DNA of 64,000 nucleotides from Candidatus Melainabacteria bacterium (GTDB lineage Bacteria; Cyanobacteriota; Vampirovibrionia; Obscuribacterales; Obscuribacteraceae), in the NCBI GenBank assembly GCA_016212515.1, contig JACRFZ010000096.1, forward strand, positions 1 to 64,000, in the 5' to 3' direction. This document shows positions 40,501 through 48,108 of the stretch, one piece after another. The translations under genes were made by a program, and so were the position numbers. Under the pieces are notes generated by a model. That model saw only the letters and a program-made list of their open reading frames with translations. It did no database searches and was not told where the DNA came from. The stretch's first letter is position 1; each line of letters begins with the position of its first letter.

Positions 40501-42584
40501 GCACTATCGGTGGTGACAGTTTGCTCAACCACCACCTGATCCGGTTTGTATTCTTCCTTGATGCGGTCATAGGGAAAGCGCATTACTTTCACCTTGACCG
40601 CTTTGTTGGCAACAGCTTTGCTGTCATAGGTGAGGGCGCGAATGTTCACGGAAAGTGCCTCCCCGGCTCTCACCACCCAGGAGTCCGGATTGACGAGAAG
40701 CACAAAGTTGCCTGATGATTCCGGCACATTGCCGCTGGAAACCACAGAAAGGCGGCTAATATCAGTTACTTCCGCCTCGATTTTCAGTTTCTTGTCCTGG
40801 AAGATCGAACCGATCGGTCCACTGACCGGCATGGTGGGAGCGGTGGTCTCAAATTCAACTATTGCTTCGCCGTTTTCATCGGTAACGGCATAGCCTTCTT
40901 TCAGAAAATCACCGGAAGAGCTTTCGTAGTCGCTGCCTTCCCAATCATCGAAGAAGCCACAGTATTCCGGTCTATCCATGAGCTTGTAGCGCGAGGCCCA
41001 GTCTGTGGATGAATAGATGCTGTACTTGACTCTGGCTCCGGCCACCGGTCCGCCAAAGTAATAAGTGGCTCGCACTTTCGCCCGTCCCTTTTCTCCCATG
41101 ATGATTCGGTCAGATAGAGGTTCTACTTCTACCTGATACTCCGGTTTACGATACTGGGCAACTTCAAAAGACTGATAGCTGGTATGTCCGTCACCGTAGG
41201 CAATTTGTACCTGATAACCGCCGGTCTTGCCGTCTGCCGGAATATCAATTAGTCCCGAGAAAGTACCGTGTTTACTGGTTTTCAGGTTTAGGGTCTGGAT
41301 GGCATTGTTATCGGGATCTTCCACCGTAATGGCCAGGTTCTGTCCAGCTCCGGCATTGCTCAGTCCGTTCTCTCCCATCAATCTGGCGATGCCTTTGAAC
41401 ATAACCGTCTGGCCCAGCCTGTAGACCGGTCTGTCGGTGTAGAAATATGTTTTGTGCAGGTCGCTGTCGGCGCGCCAGTAGTTGTAGCCGCCATAGGCTC
41501 GATGGGCGCCTTTGACGCCGGTGACGATCACATCAAAGCCCAGTTTCTTTCTCAATTCGTCCGTCAGGGGCAGGTGCGCAATGCCGTCCACGCCCGTGCT
41601 GGCCTTTACTCTTTCCTGCGGAGATGTACCTTCCACTCTTTCGAAGAGGGCTACATTTACGCCCGATGTGCCTTTCAGGTTGGTGAGGTCCACTGCTCTC
41701 ACCACGGCTTCACCAGGAGCGTGCTTGATCACCAGTCCGATGTCGCTGACTGAGAACCAGGTAATGGCTTTGGCGCCCTCCTTACCGAAGAGGTCTTTTA
41801 CTTCGCAAACGGTGAAGTAGTCTCCGGGCGGTAAGGTTTTATCGAAGGCGAATTCTGCATGGGAGGAATCGCTCTGGTCTTGCACCAATTTGCGCTTGAA
41901 GACCTTAATCGGCTCGGTGCGGGTACCGGTGCTTGCACTTTCAAAGGGATTTTCAAACTTCTTGGAGGAGTCTACATATAGGGACATGTCGGAAGCGAGA
42001 GAGATGCCCCATTTCTGGCTGGTTTTAGCATCAAGAAGGGCGAGCAGATCGCCTTTGTAGACTTTTACCTCGGCTTCTGCCGCACCAGTGGCGTTCACCC
42101 AGAAATTAGGCTTGTCTTTGGTGGTGAAGACCCTGCTGTTGGAAGCGATATTGACACTGGGAGAAAGGAGGCTCAGTTTAACGGGTTTCGGTAACTTCGC
42201 TACTTTTCCGTCTTCTATATATAAACCCCGCACCAGTTCTCTGGCGAAGCCCGGCGCTCTCACTTCCAGCATGTATTCGCCCACGGGCAGTTGGTCTATG
42301 CGAAAGCTGCCGTCGTCGTTCACCCAGACGCCGCGCTCCACCTGGGGACCGTTACGGGGACCATTTACCAGAGCATAAACTTTGTTTTCTTTCAGGTTGT
42401 AGCTGTAGACACCGAACTGCTTTTTCTCCAGGGCTATAGTGCCGGCGATGGAGCCGGTGGGTGTTTCCAGCATAACGGCGACGAGACCGAGGGCGAGAAT
42501 TTGCAGGATGAGAAACTCCCAAGTAAAGAGAGCTGCCAGTGCAGTATCAAGAAAGTTCTTCACTCTTGGTTCACCTGATGACAT
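37515..42584 (-). CDS. Bacterial alpha-2-macroglobulin with thioester motif
   Basis: The 1,689-aa protein is a membrane-anchored protease trap. An N-terminal span (residues ~13-39) replaces the lipobox usual in these proteins. A carboxypeptidase-regulatory-like domain follows (SIAGTIALEKK, FRIDQLPVGEYMLEVRAPG), then macroglobulin domains with the DRPVYRLGQTV signature. The VVDESIYAI and PDNLTTWRATVRGIT segments belong to the core. The thioester motif is C1160-T-E-Q1163 in YPYGCTEQTMSRLVP, so covalent trapping is possible. A TED and C-terminal receptor-like domain end it. Its start overlaps the AMMECR1-like gene by 14 nt; VanW follows at 11 nt. Known bacterial homologues often sit beside penicillin-binding protein 1C; here a small transpeptidase is divergent. 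Confidence 0.95.
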   Translation of the reverse strand: MSSGEPRVKNFLDTALAALFTWEFLILQILALGLVAVMLETPTGSIAGTIALEKKQFGVYSYNLKENKVYALVNGPRNGPQVERGVWVNDDGSFRIDQLPVGEYMLEVRAPGFARELVRGLYIEDGKVAKLPKPVKLSLLSPSVNIASNSRVFTTKDKPNFWVNATGAAEAEVKVYKGDLLALLDAKTSQKWGISLASDMSLYVDSSKKFENPFESASTGTRTEPIKVFKRKLVQDQSDSSHAEFAFDKTLPPGDYFTVCEVKDLFGKEGAKAITWFSVSDIGLVIKHAPGEAVVRAVDLTNLKGTSGVNVALFERVEGTSPQERVKASTGVDGIAHLPLTDELRKKLGFDVIVTGVKGAHRAYGGYNYWRADSDLHKTYFYTDRPVYRLGQTVMFKGIARLMGENGLSNAGAGQNLAITVEDPDNNAIQTLNLKTSKHGTFSGLIDIPADGKTGGYQVQIAYGDGHTSYQSFEVAQYRKPEYQVEVEPLSDRIIMGEKGRAKVRATYYFGGPVAGARVKYSIYSSTDWASRYKLMDRPEYCGFFDDWEGSDYESSSGDFLKEGYAVTDENGEAIVEFETTAPTMPVSGPIGSIFQDKKLKIEAEVTDISRLSVVSSGNVPESSGNFVLLVNPDSWVVRAGEALSVNIRALTYDSKAVANKAVKVKVMRFPYDRIKEEYKPDQVVVEQTVTTDSAGRAHLQAAIGNQLPSDSYYVVAEAQDDGNHKVVDTTSIWVAAGEKPFFFSEKEADKQPLTVKLDKKVYKAGDKARLVISGPFTGKEGMEALVGVEGYKLHELKVVPLTSSAQVVEVDIKPNYAPNFYVTVSVVGKKRQFYSQEEPVMVSPDNHFLKLSIETDKERYKPGDDAVYTIRALTADGKPAAGAEVSLGVVDESIYAIRPETAEDIRKFFYSRISNWVTTLCSFPEQYSGGPDKLEPRVRKDFKDTAAWFPNLVTDAEGKAVVKFKLPDNLTTWRATVRGITAGCDVGASIAKVISTQDIIARLALPRFFAQGDQGLVTAVIHNYTRKSQTVKINLSMGSNLKTTLPLAQTLTIEPDGAKRFSWNVEAVTIGETTIKLTAIGQTAADALERTVSVKPMGIAVSLVRAGMMTKDDIERAIEVPEAVDAAPGTIKRSFGVAGSTIGPVLGNFSALIDYPYGCTEQTMSRLVPATVAMQLNKQLSVPLSASDKKRFDAVYKEAMQKLSSYQHGDGGWGWWQSDESRPYLTAYVMEGMKLLSEAGYAVDAAAMERACKWTDNSLKEMLKQLRDPKRLKDAYEDRARLVDMTYMLYARSLYKDKAASQQANTQALLKEAFGYLREPEQFQTMPVEAIAYYARAANNLGQREHATSAINRLIEIANTTEATIDWEYSKRLAAFIGDKEQNYYPYRFTPEESTALAMTALVEVRPELSGQIELVKNWLLLTRGKEGWGTTKATAAVFKALLLEELKARAADRAASLSPEVMNGFRCLVNGISLSDSNRYGPEKLLNLPATKEASKVTLRNDGSRLYYCNQTSYYKNLVGKTQTGVENLPQDLKMERKFYRLKPLANTADGTIHLKAEPIAGGQIKAGETILMKVLVETPRSLPYVIVEAALPSGAEVVENAAKEDAVEEENHVQGDWEAPWWTHQDILDDKIVFFGSHLKAGKSEFSTLLRMELPGKVNVAPVNMEGMYSRAIKGLSNLDQLTISE

Positions 42585-43224
42585 GGGCCTTTATCCTGTA
42601 TAACTGGCACGATTCTCTGGGGTTTATACCAGCTTTGAGTTTGCACTGCATTACCTGGTAGTGAGGACAGCTAGCTTCCCCCGGAAGCAATACTGCTCCC
42701 TTTCCACCGCTTCGGACCATGAGCCCGTCCGTGAGGGGATGCAGGGTAGCGCCGCTCCTCACGGGTTCTACCTTTTCCACGATGGTTACCTGGGCCTTCA
42801 AATCCTCCAGTTCAGAGGCTTTCACCGGCGGATAGCGGTATTCTTTAGTGAGGCAGTCAACGGTTGTATAAACCGTGGCGGAAACCAGATCTGCCTGCCT
42901 CGGACTGATTGAGCCCCAGCAGGCGCGGGTTTTGCCATTTTTGTAGAGGGTCACAAATAGTCCTCTGGCAATCTTCTGGTCGGGAGTGATGTCGAATTCT
43001 TTCACCATCTCCGTCAATCTTTTAGGCGAGCTGGAAAAATGATTGAGCATAGTAGCGCGGGCAATCTGGTGAAGGGGTGTCTTTTTTAACTTCTTACTAA
43101 TTAAAGAGTGCTGCTTTTCCTTTTCGGCTGCTTTCGCTGCCATCGGCACCGCAAGTCCAATCCCGGTGCTCGAAAGCGCCAGGGACAGGACTAAAGCGGT
43201 ACTCGCCAGTTTGAATGGATTCAT
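42571..43224 (-). CDS. Secreted AMMECR1-like protein
   Basis: The 217-aa protein starts with a signal peptide (residues 6-32, LASTALVLSLALSSTGIGLAVPMAAKA). The body matches the AMMECR1 layout: GLFVTLYKNGKTRACWGSISPR, then DCLTKEYRYPPVKASELEDL, QVTIVEKVEPV and GLMVRSGGKGAVLLP. Typical members (AMMECR1 in humans and archaea) are cytosolic and lack a signal. Here four or more cysteines are added, including SCPHYQVMQC at the end, which suits an oxidising compartment. It is the first gene of the alpha-2-macroglobulin operon and overlaps it by 14 nt. Its role is unknown. Confidence 0.8.
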   Translation of the reverse strand: MNPFKLASTALVLSLALSSTGIGLAVPMAAKAAEKEKQHSLISKKLKKTPLHQIARATMLNHFSSSPKRLTEMVKEFDITPDQKIARGLFVTLYKNGKTRACWGSISPRQADLVSATVYTTVDCLTKEYRYPPVKASELEDLKAQVTIVEKVEPVRSGATLHPLTDGLMVRSGGKGAVLLPGEASCPHYQVMQCKLKAGINPRESCQLYRIKAHVIR

Positions 43225-43374
43225 CGCCAGGTGGTTATTTCACAGGATTAAGCCTATTATGTCTTTCAATTCAGGCTTTCGTCTCGCCTGAAGTGTGAGA
43301 ATTGGTTTGGACCTTTGTGAGGCGGTTGTCATGGTGGCGTTAACTCGTTTGGATGACTGTCCCGTGAGGGGAAT
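43225..43374. promoter_or_regulatory. Divergent promoter region of the envelope block
   Basis: This 150-bp gap separates the AMMECR1/A2M/VanW operon from the transpeptidase/SpoIID operon. It holds a perfect 7-bp inverted repeat TTCAGGC (43270-43276)/GCCTGAA (43286-43292), which could be an operator or a leader hairpin. No clear -35/-10 pair was identified. Confidence 0.4.
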
Positions 43375-44352
43375 TTGGATGAGGCTCTCGGAATAATGAG
43401 CATATTAAAAGACGAAGCTGAGCCGATAAATAGACGGGGTTTTATTCGCTCGCTCTTTTCTCTGGGAGGCTTGCACGCGGCAACCTCATCTTGTGATGCC
43501 CGGGCAAGGGCGGCATTTGTCTGGTGTGATCTCTTAAACGGCAATGTCGGCTTTCCCACAGGACTGTCAGTACCCACTGAAAAGCCGGGTTCTTTAATGA
43601 AGTTGGTGGCTGCCGCCTGTCTGGTGGAAGAGAACTTACTGAGTCTGAACGAAAAGTTTGAATGCACCGGTACTTTTGCCGTGGGTGGAAGAGTTGCAGG
43701 CAAAAGGGATACCTCGGTGCATTGCCAGTTTTCTCATGGCAAAGTTGATTTAGTACGGGCCCTGGCAGTTTCCTGTAATTGTTTTTTCGCGCAAGCAACC
43801 ACCCGTCTCACCAAGCGTACCTTTCTTGCTAAAGCCAGACAACTGGGTCTGGCTTCTCCAGTAGCCGGCCGACGCGGTGGAGTTTTCCCCGAAAGTGAAG
43901 GCGCTTCAGGGAAGTCATCTCTGCCCTACGTACTTGGCCTGGCTGAAGATTTTAAACCCAGTTGCCTGCAACTGATGCGAATGGCTGCCTTGATTGCGGT
44001 CGGTCCTGAAGGTAAGTTACCGGTCTTGCACAGCAGCGAGAACTTTACTCTCGTAGAGAAAGAGAAACCTTTGAGCGTAGGTCTTACCAGTCAGGCCAGA
44101 GAAGTGCTGGTTGCCGGTATGCGACATTGCGTGTTGGATGGCACGGCTCGCAAATTGGATAGCCAGGACAAGTTGAAGATTGCGGCCAAGACCGGTACGA
44201 CACCGCACGGGAAGACATTTCAATCGCACATTATTGGTTTCTTTCCGTTCGATAAACCGCGCAATGCTTTTTGTTTATTCGCGCCTGCCGGTACTTCGCA
44301 GGATGCGGCCGTACCGGAAGCGCGGGAGATTCTTTTTTCCACGACCTGGTGA
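43375..44352 (+). CDS. Penicillin-binding transpeptidase-like protein with Tat-type signal
   Basis: The 325-aa serine acyltransferase has all three active-site motifs: S73-x-x-K76 in PGSLMK, S133-C-N135 in AVSCNCFFAQ, and K272-T-G-T in AAKTGTTPHG. This is the catalytic core of PBP transpeptidases. The length is short for a PBP, so glycosyltransferase and dimerisation domains are absent. The N-terminus has twin arginines NRRGFIRSLFSLGG and a following cysteine (SSC), which suggest Tat export of a lipoprotein. The start codon is GTG/ATG-type uncertain; I used 43375. The SpoIID gene follows at 8 nt. Confidence 0.82.
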   Translation: MDEALGIMSILKDEAEPINRRGFIRSLFSLGGLHAATSSCDARARAAFVWCDLLNGNVGFPTGLSVPTEKPGSLMKLVAAACLVEENLLSLNEKFECTGTFAVGGRVAGKRDTSVHCQFSHGKVDLVRALAVSCNCFFAQATTRLTKRTFLAKARQLGLASPVAGRRGGVFPESEGASGKSSLPYVLGLAEDFKPSCLQLMRMAALIAVGPEGKLPVLHSSENFTLVEKEKPLSVGLTSQAREVLVAGMRHCVLDGTARKLDSQDKLKIAAKTGTTPHGKTFQSHIIGFFPFDKPRNAFCLFAPAGTSQDAAVPEAREILFSTTW

Positions 44353-44360
44353 GTGCTTGA

Positions 44361-45545
44361 ATGGGCAGTCATTGGCATCTTCTTATTTTGCTACTGGTAG
44401 TGTTTTCCAACTTCCTTTCACCGCCGGTGCTTAGTCTTGATGCCAGAGTGAGGGTGCAGCTCTTCGCCAGTGCCGAGAATGCAGCCTCCAAGGGGTCCGT
44501 TGCCTACACGCTCTCTCCGCCCTTTCGGGTGGTTGCGCCCCTGCCTTTGTCGGTTCTGACTGGCGATGATTGGCGTCTAGTTCTGGATAGTGCTAGTCGT
44601 CAAGTTCGGCTGCTTCCCAGCGCAATAGGCACCCTTGATGACAGGGTGAGACAGGCCGGTTTGAGTGGCGCCGAACTGCAACTGCTTCCGCTGGGCAAAC
44701 CCCTTTCTTTGCATGCCGGTACCGGTGGTGCAGCCAAGAAGACAAGGCTAATCAATGCCAGGGTGTTTCTGCGCTATGCCGGCGGCGGCTTAAAAGTGAT
44801 CGCCGAATTGCCGACGGCGGATTATGTGGCTGGTGTGGTTGGTTCTGAGAGTCCACCGCAGTTTCATCTGGAGGCATTGAAGGCGCAATCGGTGTTGGTG
44901 CAAAATTGGTTGTCTTGTCGTGACTCGAGGAAAGATATTGCCGATGATACCAGCACCATGGCCTACCTGGGGGCGGATTATGCAAGAACTAAATGCCGGG
45001 AGGCTGTGCAAGCCACTCTTGCTACCCAACTTCGGGAGAGTGCCAGCCGGCGCTTGCTCAAACCTTATTTCCATTCCACATGTGCCGGTCGGCTCTCAAC
45101 CTCGCAATTGTTTCAAGGCAAGCCCGGTCCTTCAGCCAGACCGGCTGCCTGTAACACATGTCAGGCTTCTCCCTTCTTCTTGGAGCATCTGGAGAAGTTG
45201 TCTGCTGCCGAAGTGGAAAGGAAGCTGTCTCTGGAACTCCTGCAGGTCAACGAGCGCGACGCTGCGGGGCGTCCGCTGCTGGTGTCTGTGAGGCAGCACG
45301 GTCGTGTCAAGAAAATGAGCGGCTACAATCTGTGGCTTTTGATTGGGCAGAAACTGGGTTGGGGTGTTGTGCCCGGGCTTGCCTTTTCCTTTGAAAAGCA
45401 AGGCGGGACCTACCTCTTTCGGTCGCGCGGTGCCGGTCACGGCATTGGCTACTGCCAGTGGGGTGGACATGGTCTGGCTGAGAAAGGTAAGAACTATGTG
45501 GAAATTTTGCGTTTCTACTTCCCTGATGCGGTGCCTTCTAAATAG
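44361..45545 (+). CDS. SpoIID/LytB domain protein
   Basis: The 394-aa protein has an N-terminal signal (residues 5-24, WHLLILLLVVFSNFLSPPVL). The SpoIID/LytB domain lies at about 130-390: RVFLRYAGGGLKVIAELPTADYVAGVVGSE, EALKAQSVLVQNW, PYFHSTCAGRLSTSQLFQG and GAGHGIGYCQWGGHGLAEKGKN. SpoIID is a lytic transglycosylase of peptidoglycan in sporulation; homologues in non-sporulating bacteria probably also act on denuded glycan. The catalytic glutamate is likely in SESPPQFHLEALKAQ. It follows the transpeptidase-like gene at 8 nt and overlaps the convergent regulator gene at its end. Confidence 0.9.
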   Translation: MGSHWHLLILLLVVFSNFLSPPVLSLDARVRVQLFASAENAASKGSVAYTLSPPFRVVAPLPLSVLTGDDWRLVLDSASRQVRLLPSAIGTLDDRVRQAGLSGAELQLLPLGKPLSLHAGTGGAAKKTRLINARVFLRYAGGGLKVIAELPTADYVAGVVGSESPPQFHLEALKAQSVLVQNWLSCRDSRKDIADDTSTMAYLGADYARTKCREAVQATLATQLRESASRRLLKPYFHSTCAGRLSTSQLFQGKPGPSARPAACNTCQASPFFLEHLEKLSAAEVERKLSLELLQVNERDAAGRPLLVSVRQHGRVKKMSGYNLWLLIGQKLGWGVVPGLAFSFEKQGGTYLFRSRGAGHGIGYCQWGGHGLAEKGKNYVEILRFYFPDAVPSK

Positions 45546-46806
45546 GCAAAGTCTGGATGAATTCTTCTTTTTGCAAAAATGGCAATCTTAAGGGAGTGAT
45601 GAAGTTGAGAAGGTCTTGCAGTCTTATGGGTGCTTGCTGCAGGCATAGGTCTAGAAGCTTGATTGGTTGAGAGTCTTGTCTTATGCCTAAGCGCACATGC
45701 TGAAGGGCTGTGTAAAGCATTAAGTATTTGTGACTGCAACCCTGGTGTATTTCCGCCACGAAGGTGATGAAATCTTCCAGACCGCTTTGCGCCGTTGAAC
45801 TTGATGCGCGCCTCTCATTTTGCCCTAGTCTGCTCTTTGACTGATCATCCGCCCGCGCTGATTCTATTGTTTGAAAGCGATCTCCTGGTAGTCTATAAAT
45901 CCGGTTGTCTAGCTCGAGTAGGGTTAGTGTGGCGCTTACCTCCGGAGCGGATAGCCCCGTCAGCAAGCAGAGTTGTTCGGTTGTCGGGATCTTTAGTGTG
46001 GCGATTGCTTGGTAGATGTATTCATCCCGGTTCTGGGTTTCTTGATTGAGGTCTTGCTTTTGCTTGAGAGTGGTGTCCCGGTCTTGGTTTGAGCTATTGT
46101 GTTCCAGCTCCTGGTCTGGGTTATTGTGTTCCAGCTCCTGGTCTGGATTGTTGTGTTCAAACTCCTGGCTTCCCCCGTCCGCAAGTTTTTCTTCCATCTT
46201 TTGATCCCGGTATTGTTCATACTCTTGCTCGTGGCTGCTCCCGTGCTTCTTTTGCACCTCGTCATTTATGGCATCGACTTCTTCAGTGCTGGGGTGTTTC
46301 CACCGCGCCGTTGCCAGGCTTCTCTTGTTAAAGAGGGGTAGGAAATTTCCAGATTCTGTGACGAAGTCGCTCGGGTCGCATTGAGAGTTTAAAGTCCAGA
46401 ATAGGCTCTTGAAGATGCGCTGAGCTGTTGATTGCGCAACTTGAGCCAGTTGGCTGTATGCAAAGGCGCTTGAAATGTAGCCGTTTTCGAAGAGCCAAAT
46501 GGCTCCCATCCAGGGCCTGATCTTCTTTATCTTATGGAAGAAGGTGCCTGACGTAAACCAGTATGGCTTTCGACACTGAAGACAGCGTCCCACTCTTGCT
46601 CCTTTGATTGACTCTATATTGGTTGAATGGCAGTGCTGGCACATCCACAGTGCAGGATCTGAGAAGTTTTTCTGCAATGCTTCCAGGCACGACTCCTCAG
46701 TTGGATACTGGGTGCAGAACTCAGCCCAGGCTTCCTTCATCATCTGTCTACGATCCTGTCGGCTCATTCCGACTTTGGTACGATTGCTCCAATCCATCAC
46801 GGGCAT
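45538..46806 (-). CDS. IS1595-type zinc-ribbon protein with DprA-like winged helix (transposase-derived regulator?)
   Basis: ATG 46806 was chosen for the GGAGG 10 nt upstream. The 422-aa protein starts with the zinc ribbon of IS1595 transposases: C56-x2-C59, C75-x2-C78, then SGTFFHKIKKIRPWMGAIWLF and a helix-turn-helix (SQLAQVAQSTAQRIF). No DDE nuclease follows. Instead come a linker with 9-residue repeats (HNNPDQELE, about 218-237), a winged helix of the DprA C-terminal type (PTTEQLCLLTGLSAPEVSATLTLLELD ... YRLPG, 264-312), and a helical C-terminal domain. Both DNA-binding parts without a nuclease suggest a domesticated regulator. It overlaps SpoIID by 8 nt at its 3' end. Confidence 0.7.
   Translation of the reverse strand: MPVMDWSNRTKVGMSRQDRRQMMKEAWAEFCTQYPTEESCLEALQKNFSDPALWMCQHCHSTNIESIKGARVGRCLQCRKPYWFTSGTFFHKIKKIRPWMGAIWLFENGYISSAFAYSQLAQVAQSTAQRIFKSLFWTLNSQCDPSDFVTESGNFLPLFNKRSLATARWKHPSTEEVDAINDEVQKKHGSSHEQEYEQYRDQKMEEKLADGGSQEFEHNNPDQELEHNNPDQELEHNSSNQDRDTTLKQKQDLNQETQNRDEYIYQAIATLKIPTTEQLCLLTGLSAPEVSATLTLLELDNRIYRLPGDRFQTIESARADDQSKSRLGQNERRASSSTAQSGLEDFITFVAEIHQGCSHKYLMLYTALQHVRLGIRQDSQPIKLLDLCLQQAPIRLQDLLNFITPLRLPFLQKEEFIQTLPI
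46096..46176 (-). repeat. Three 27-bp coding repeats (HNNPDQELE)
   Basis: Direct repeats with period 27 bp begin at 46096, 46123 and 46150; the first two are nearly identical and the third has diverged. They lie in the linker of the zinc-ribbon protein. Confidence 0.85.
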
Positions 46807-46910
46807 GGCATTTTTTCCTCCAGAACTTACTTTAATAACGTAAGCAAGTGGGAAAAAGTTCAACGCTAAATTTCATGGCTGGCTCGAGCCTCTGGTGAAT
46901 TAACCCGGCC

Positions 46911-47048
46911 AGGTTCGATCGTTGACGATTTAAGAATGCGGCGAAATTCTAGATCTTTGACAATGTAGGAATGCGAGGAAAGGTTCGATCGTTGACGATT
47001 TAAGATTGCGGCGAAAATCTAAAGCGTTGACGATTTAACTTCGAACAA
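46911..47048 (+). repeat. 35-bp tandem repeats with TTGAC at each start
   Basis: TTGAC occurs at 46922, 46957, 46992 and 47027, exactly 35 bp apart. The first, third and fourth copies start TTGACGATTTAA; copies 1 and 3 share a 70-bp higher-order unit (AGGTTCGATC precedes both, at 46911 and 46981). A conserved GCGRSGAAA lies in the middle of copies 1-3. The repeats are contiguous, so there are no CRISPR spacers. They lie between the 86-aa gene and the regulator gene, about 105 bp upstream of the latter's start. Confidence 0.85.
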
Positions 47049-47084
47049 CAAGGTGGGCGGCGCACCATTTTTAGTCTTTGGTTG

Positions 47085-47345
47085 TCAAAGGGTTCCGGGG
47101 CTTGCTTGCAGCCTCGCCATCTCATCAGGGGTCAGGGTTTCGACTCCTGAGTAAGTGTACTTTAGTCTTGCCTCCTCTTTACCAGCCAGACTATAGAAAC
47201 TATAGACTGAGACTTCCAGTTCAGCGCCTGTAGGGAGGAGGAAACAAGGCGGTGGTGCAAGCGGACAGGCAACCGCCAAACCGTCGAAGGGACCGCCCAC
47301 TAGTTCTACTTTTACTTTGGTTTTTGCGCCATTAATGAAGTACAT
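47085..47345 (-). CDS. Small hypothetical protein with GGPFDG motif
   Basis: The 86-aa protein begins VKVELVGGPFDGLAVACPLAPPPCF, a motif seen in many small phage and bacterial proteins of unknown role. The rest is a strand-rich YSFYSLAGKEEARLKYTYSG. AGGAAGAGCG precedes ATG 47345. It lies 9 nt after the flavodoxin stop, so both are probably one transcript. No function can be given. Confidence 0.6.
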   Translation of the reverse strand: MYFINGAKTKVKVELVGGPFDGLAVACPLAPPPCFLLPTGAELEVSVYSFYSLAGKEEARLKYTYSGVETLTPDEMARLQASPGTL

Positions 47346-47354
47346 CGCTCTTCC

Positions 47355-47870
47355 TTATACTATTGCGCCCACGCACTCTCTTACTTTTAAGGCCCACTGT
47401 CTTATACGCTCATCTGTCTTATGCGGCTGATTTACTTCGTCAAGAACCAGACCTATGAACTTGCCGTCCACCAACGACTCCGAATGCTCAAAATCGAATC
47501 CATCTGCACTGATATCGCAGGCAACGATGCGCGCGCCTCGCTCTTTGACTTTGTCGTAGAGTAGTTTCATGGCGCTTACAAAGTTATAGCAGTAGCCGAC
47601 TTGATCTCCCAGACCAAAGAGAGCTACTGTCTTTCCAGTCAAATCGAGGGTGTTTAAGATTGGCCATGAGTCTTGCCAGTCGTCCGTAAGTTCACCGTCT
47701 CCCCATGTAGAACCGCCCAAGATCAGAAGTTCAGCACCAGCAATTTCTTCTTTCTTGACTCCGTAAATATTGCGGCATTCCACTATCAATTCCGGGAGGT
47801 TTTCGCGTATGCGTCTGGCTACGTCCTCGGTGGTCCCGGTTTGGGTGCCATAAAAAAGTTTCCCGATCAT
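47355..47870 (-). CDS. Flavodoxin
   Basis: ATG 47870 is preferred: GGAG lies ~9 nt upstream and it gives MIGKLFYGTQTGTTEDVAR, the flavodoxin FMN-phosphate loop (G-T-x-T-G-x-T). The in-frame start at 47942 would add an unconserved 24 residues. The 171-aa product has STWGDGELTDDW (aromatic FMN stack) and GLGDQVGYCYNFVSAMKLLYD, plus the long-chain insertion. It is a low-potential one-electron carrier that usually replaces ferredoxin when iron is scarce. Fur-like boxes lie 220-345 bp upstream, which fits iron regulation. Confidence 0.9.
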   Translation of the reverse strand: MIGKLFYGTQTGTTEDVARRIRENLPELIVECRNIYGVKKEEIAGAELLILGGSTWGDGELTDDWQDSWPILNTLDLTGKTVALFGLGDQVGYCYNFVSAMKLLYDKVKERGARIVACDISADGFDFEHSESLVDGKFIGLVLDEVNQPHKTDERIRQWALKVRECVGAIV

Positions 47871-48089
47871 TCTTGTTTCTCCATGCTTGAGTCTTTTTCC
47901 CGGCGGCAAAGCTTGACCTGCCCTCAGTCGAGAACATTTCAAATTCGCGAATTTTCTTGCGTCGAGGCAAAGCAGTACAGTGCGCCTGCTTCAATCGACA
48001 GATGCAATTCAGTTGGGCGAGTTAATTGCTTAACTGCCAGGAAGATTGGATTTTTTAAGTGAAATCCATTTTCGATTTTGTTCGACTTA

Positions 48090-48108
48090 ATTGAGAATTA
48101 GTCTCAAT
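48090..48108. promoter_or_regulatory. Fur-box-like inverted repeat
   Basis: ATTGAGA-ATTAG-TCTCAAT is a perfect 7-bp inverted repeat. Its core TGAGAATTAGTCTCA (48092-48106) matches the 7-1-7 Fur pattern TGATAATNATTATCA in layout. It is 220 bp upstream of the flavodoxin start. Confidence 0.5.

Noticed and set aside
37662-42578. Many long plus-strand ORFs opposite the macroglobulin gene
   Set aside because: They are shadows of the 5-kb minus-strand gene; none has a domain pattern or ribosome site.
46922-47048. CRISPR-like regular spacing of repeats
   Set aside because: The 35-bp units are contiguous; there are no unique spacers between them and no cas genes.
45538-47084. Complete IS1595 insertion sequence
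   Set aside because: No DDE nuclease domain and no terminal inverted repeats or target duplication were found around the gene.
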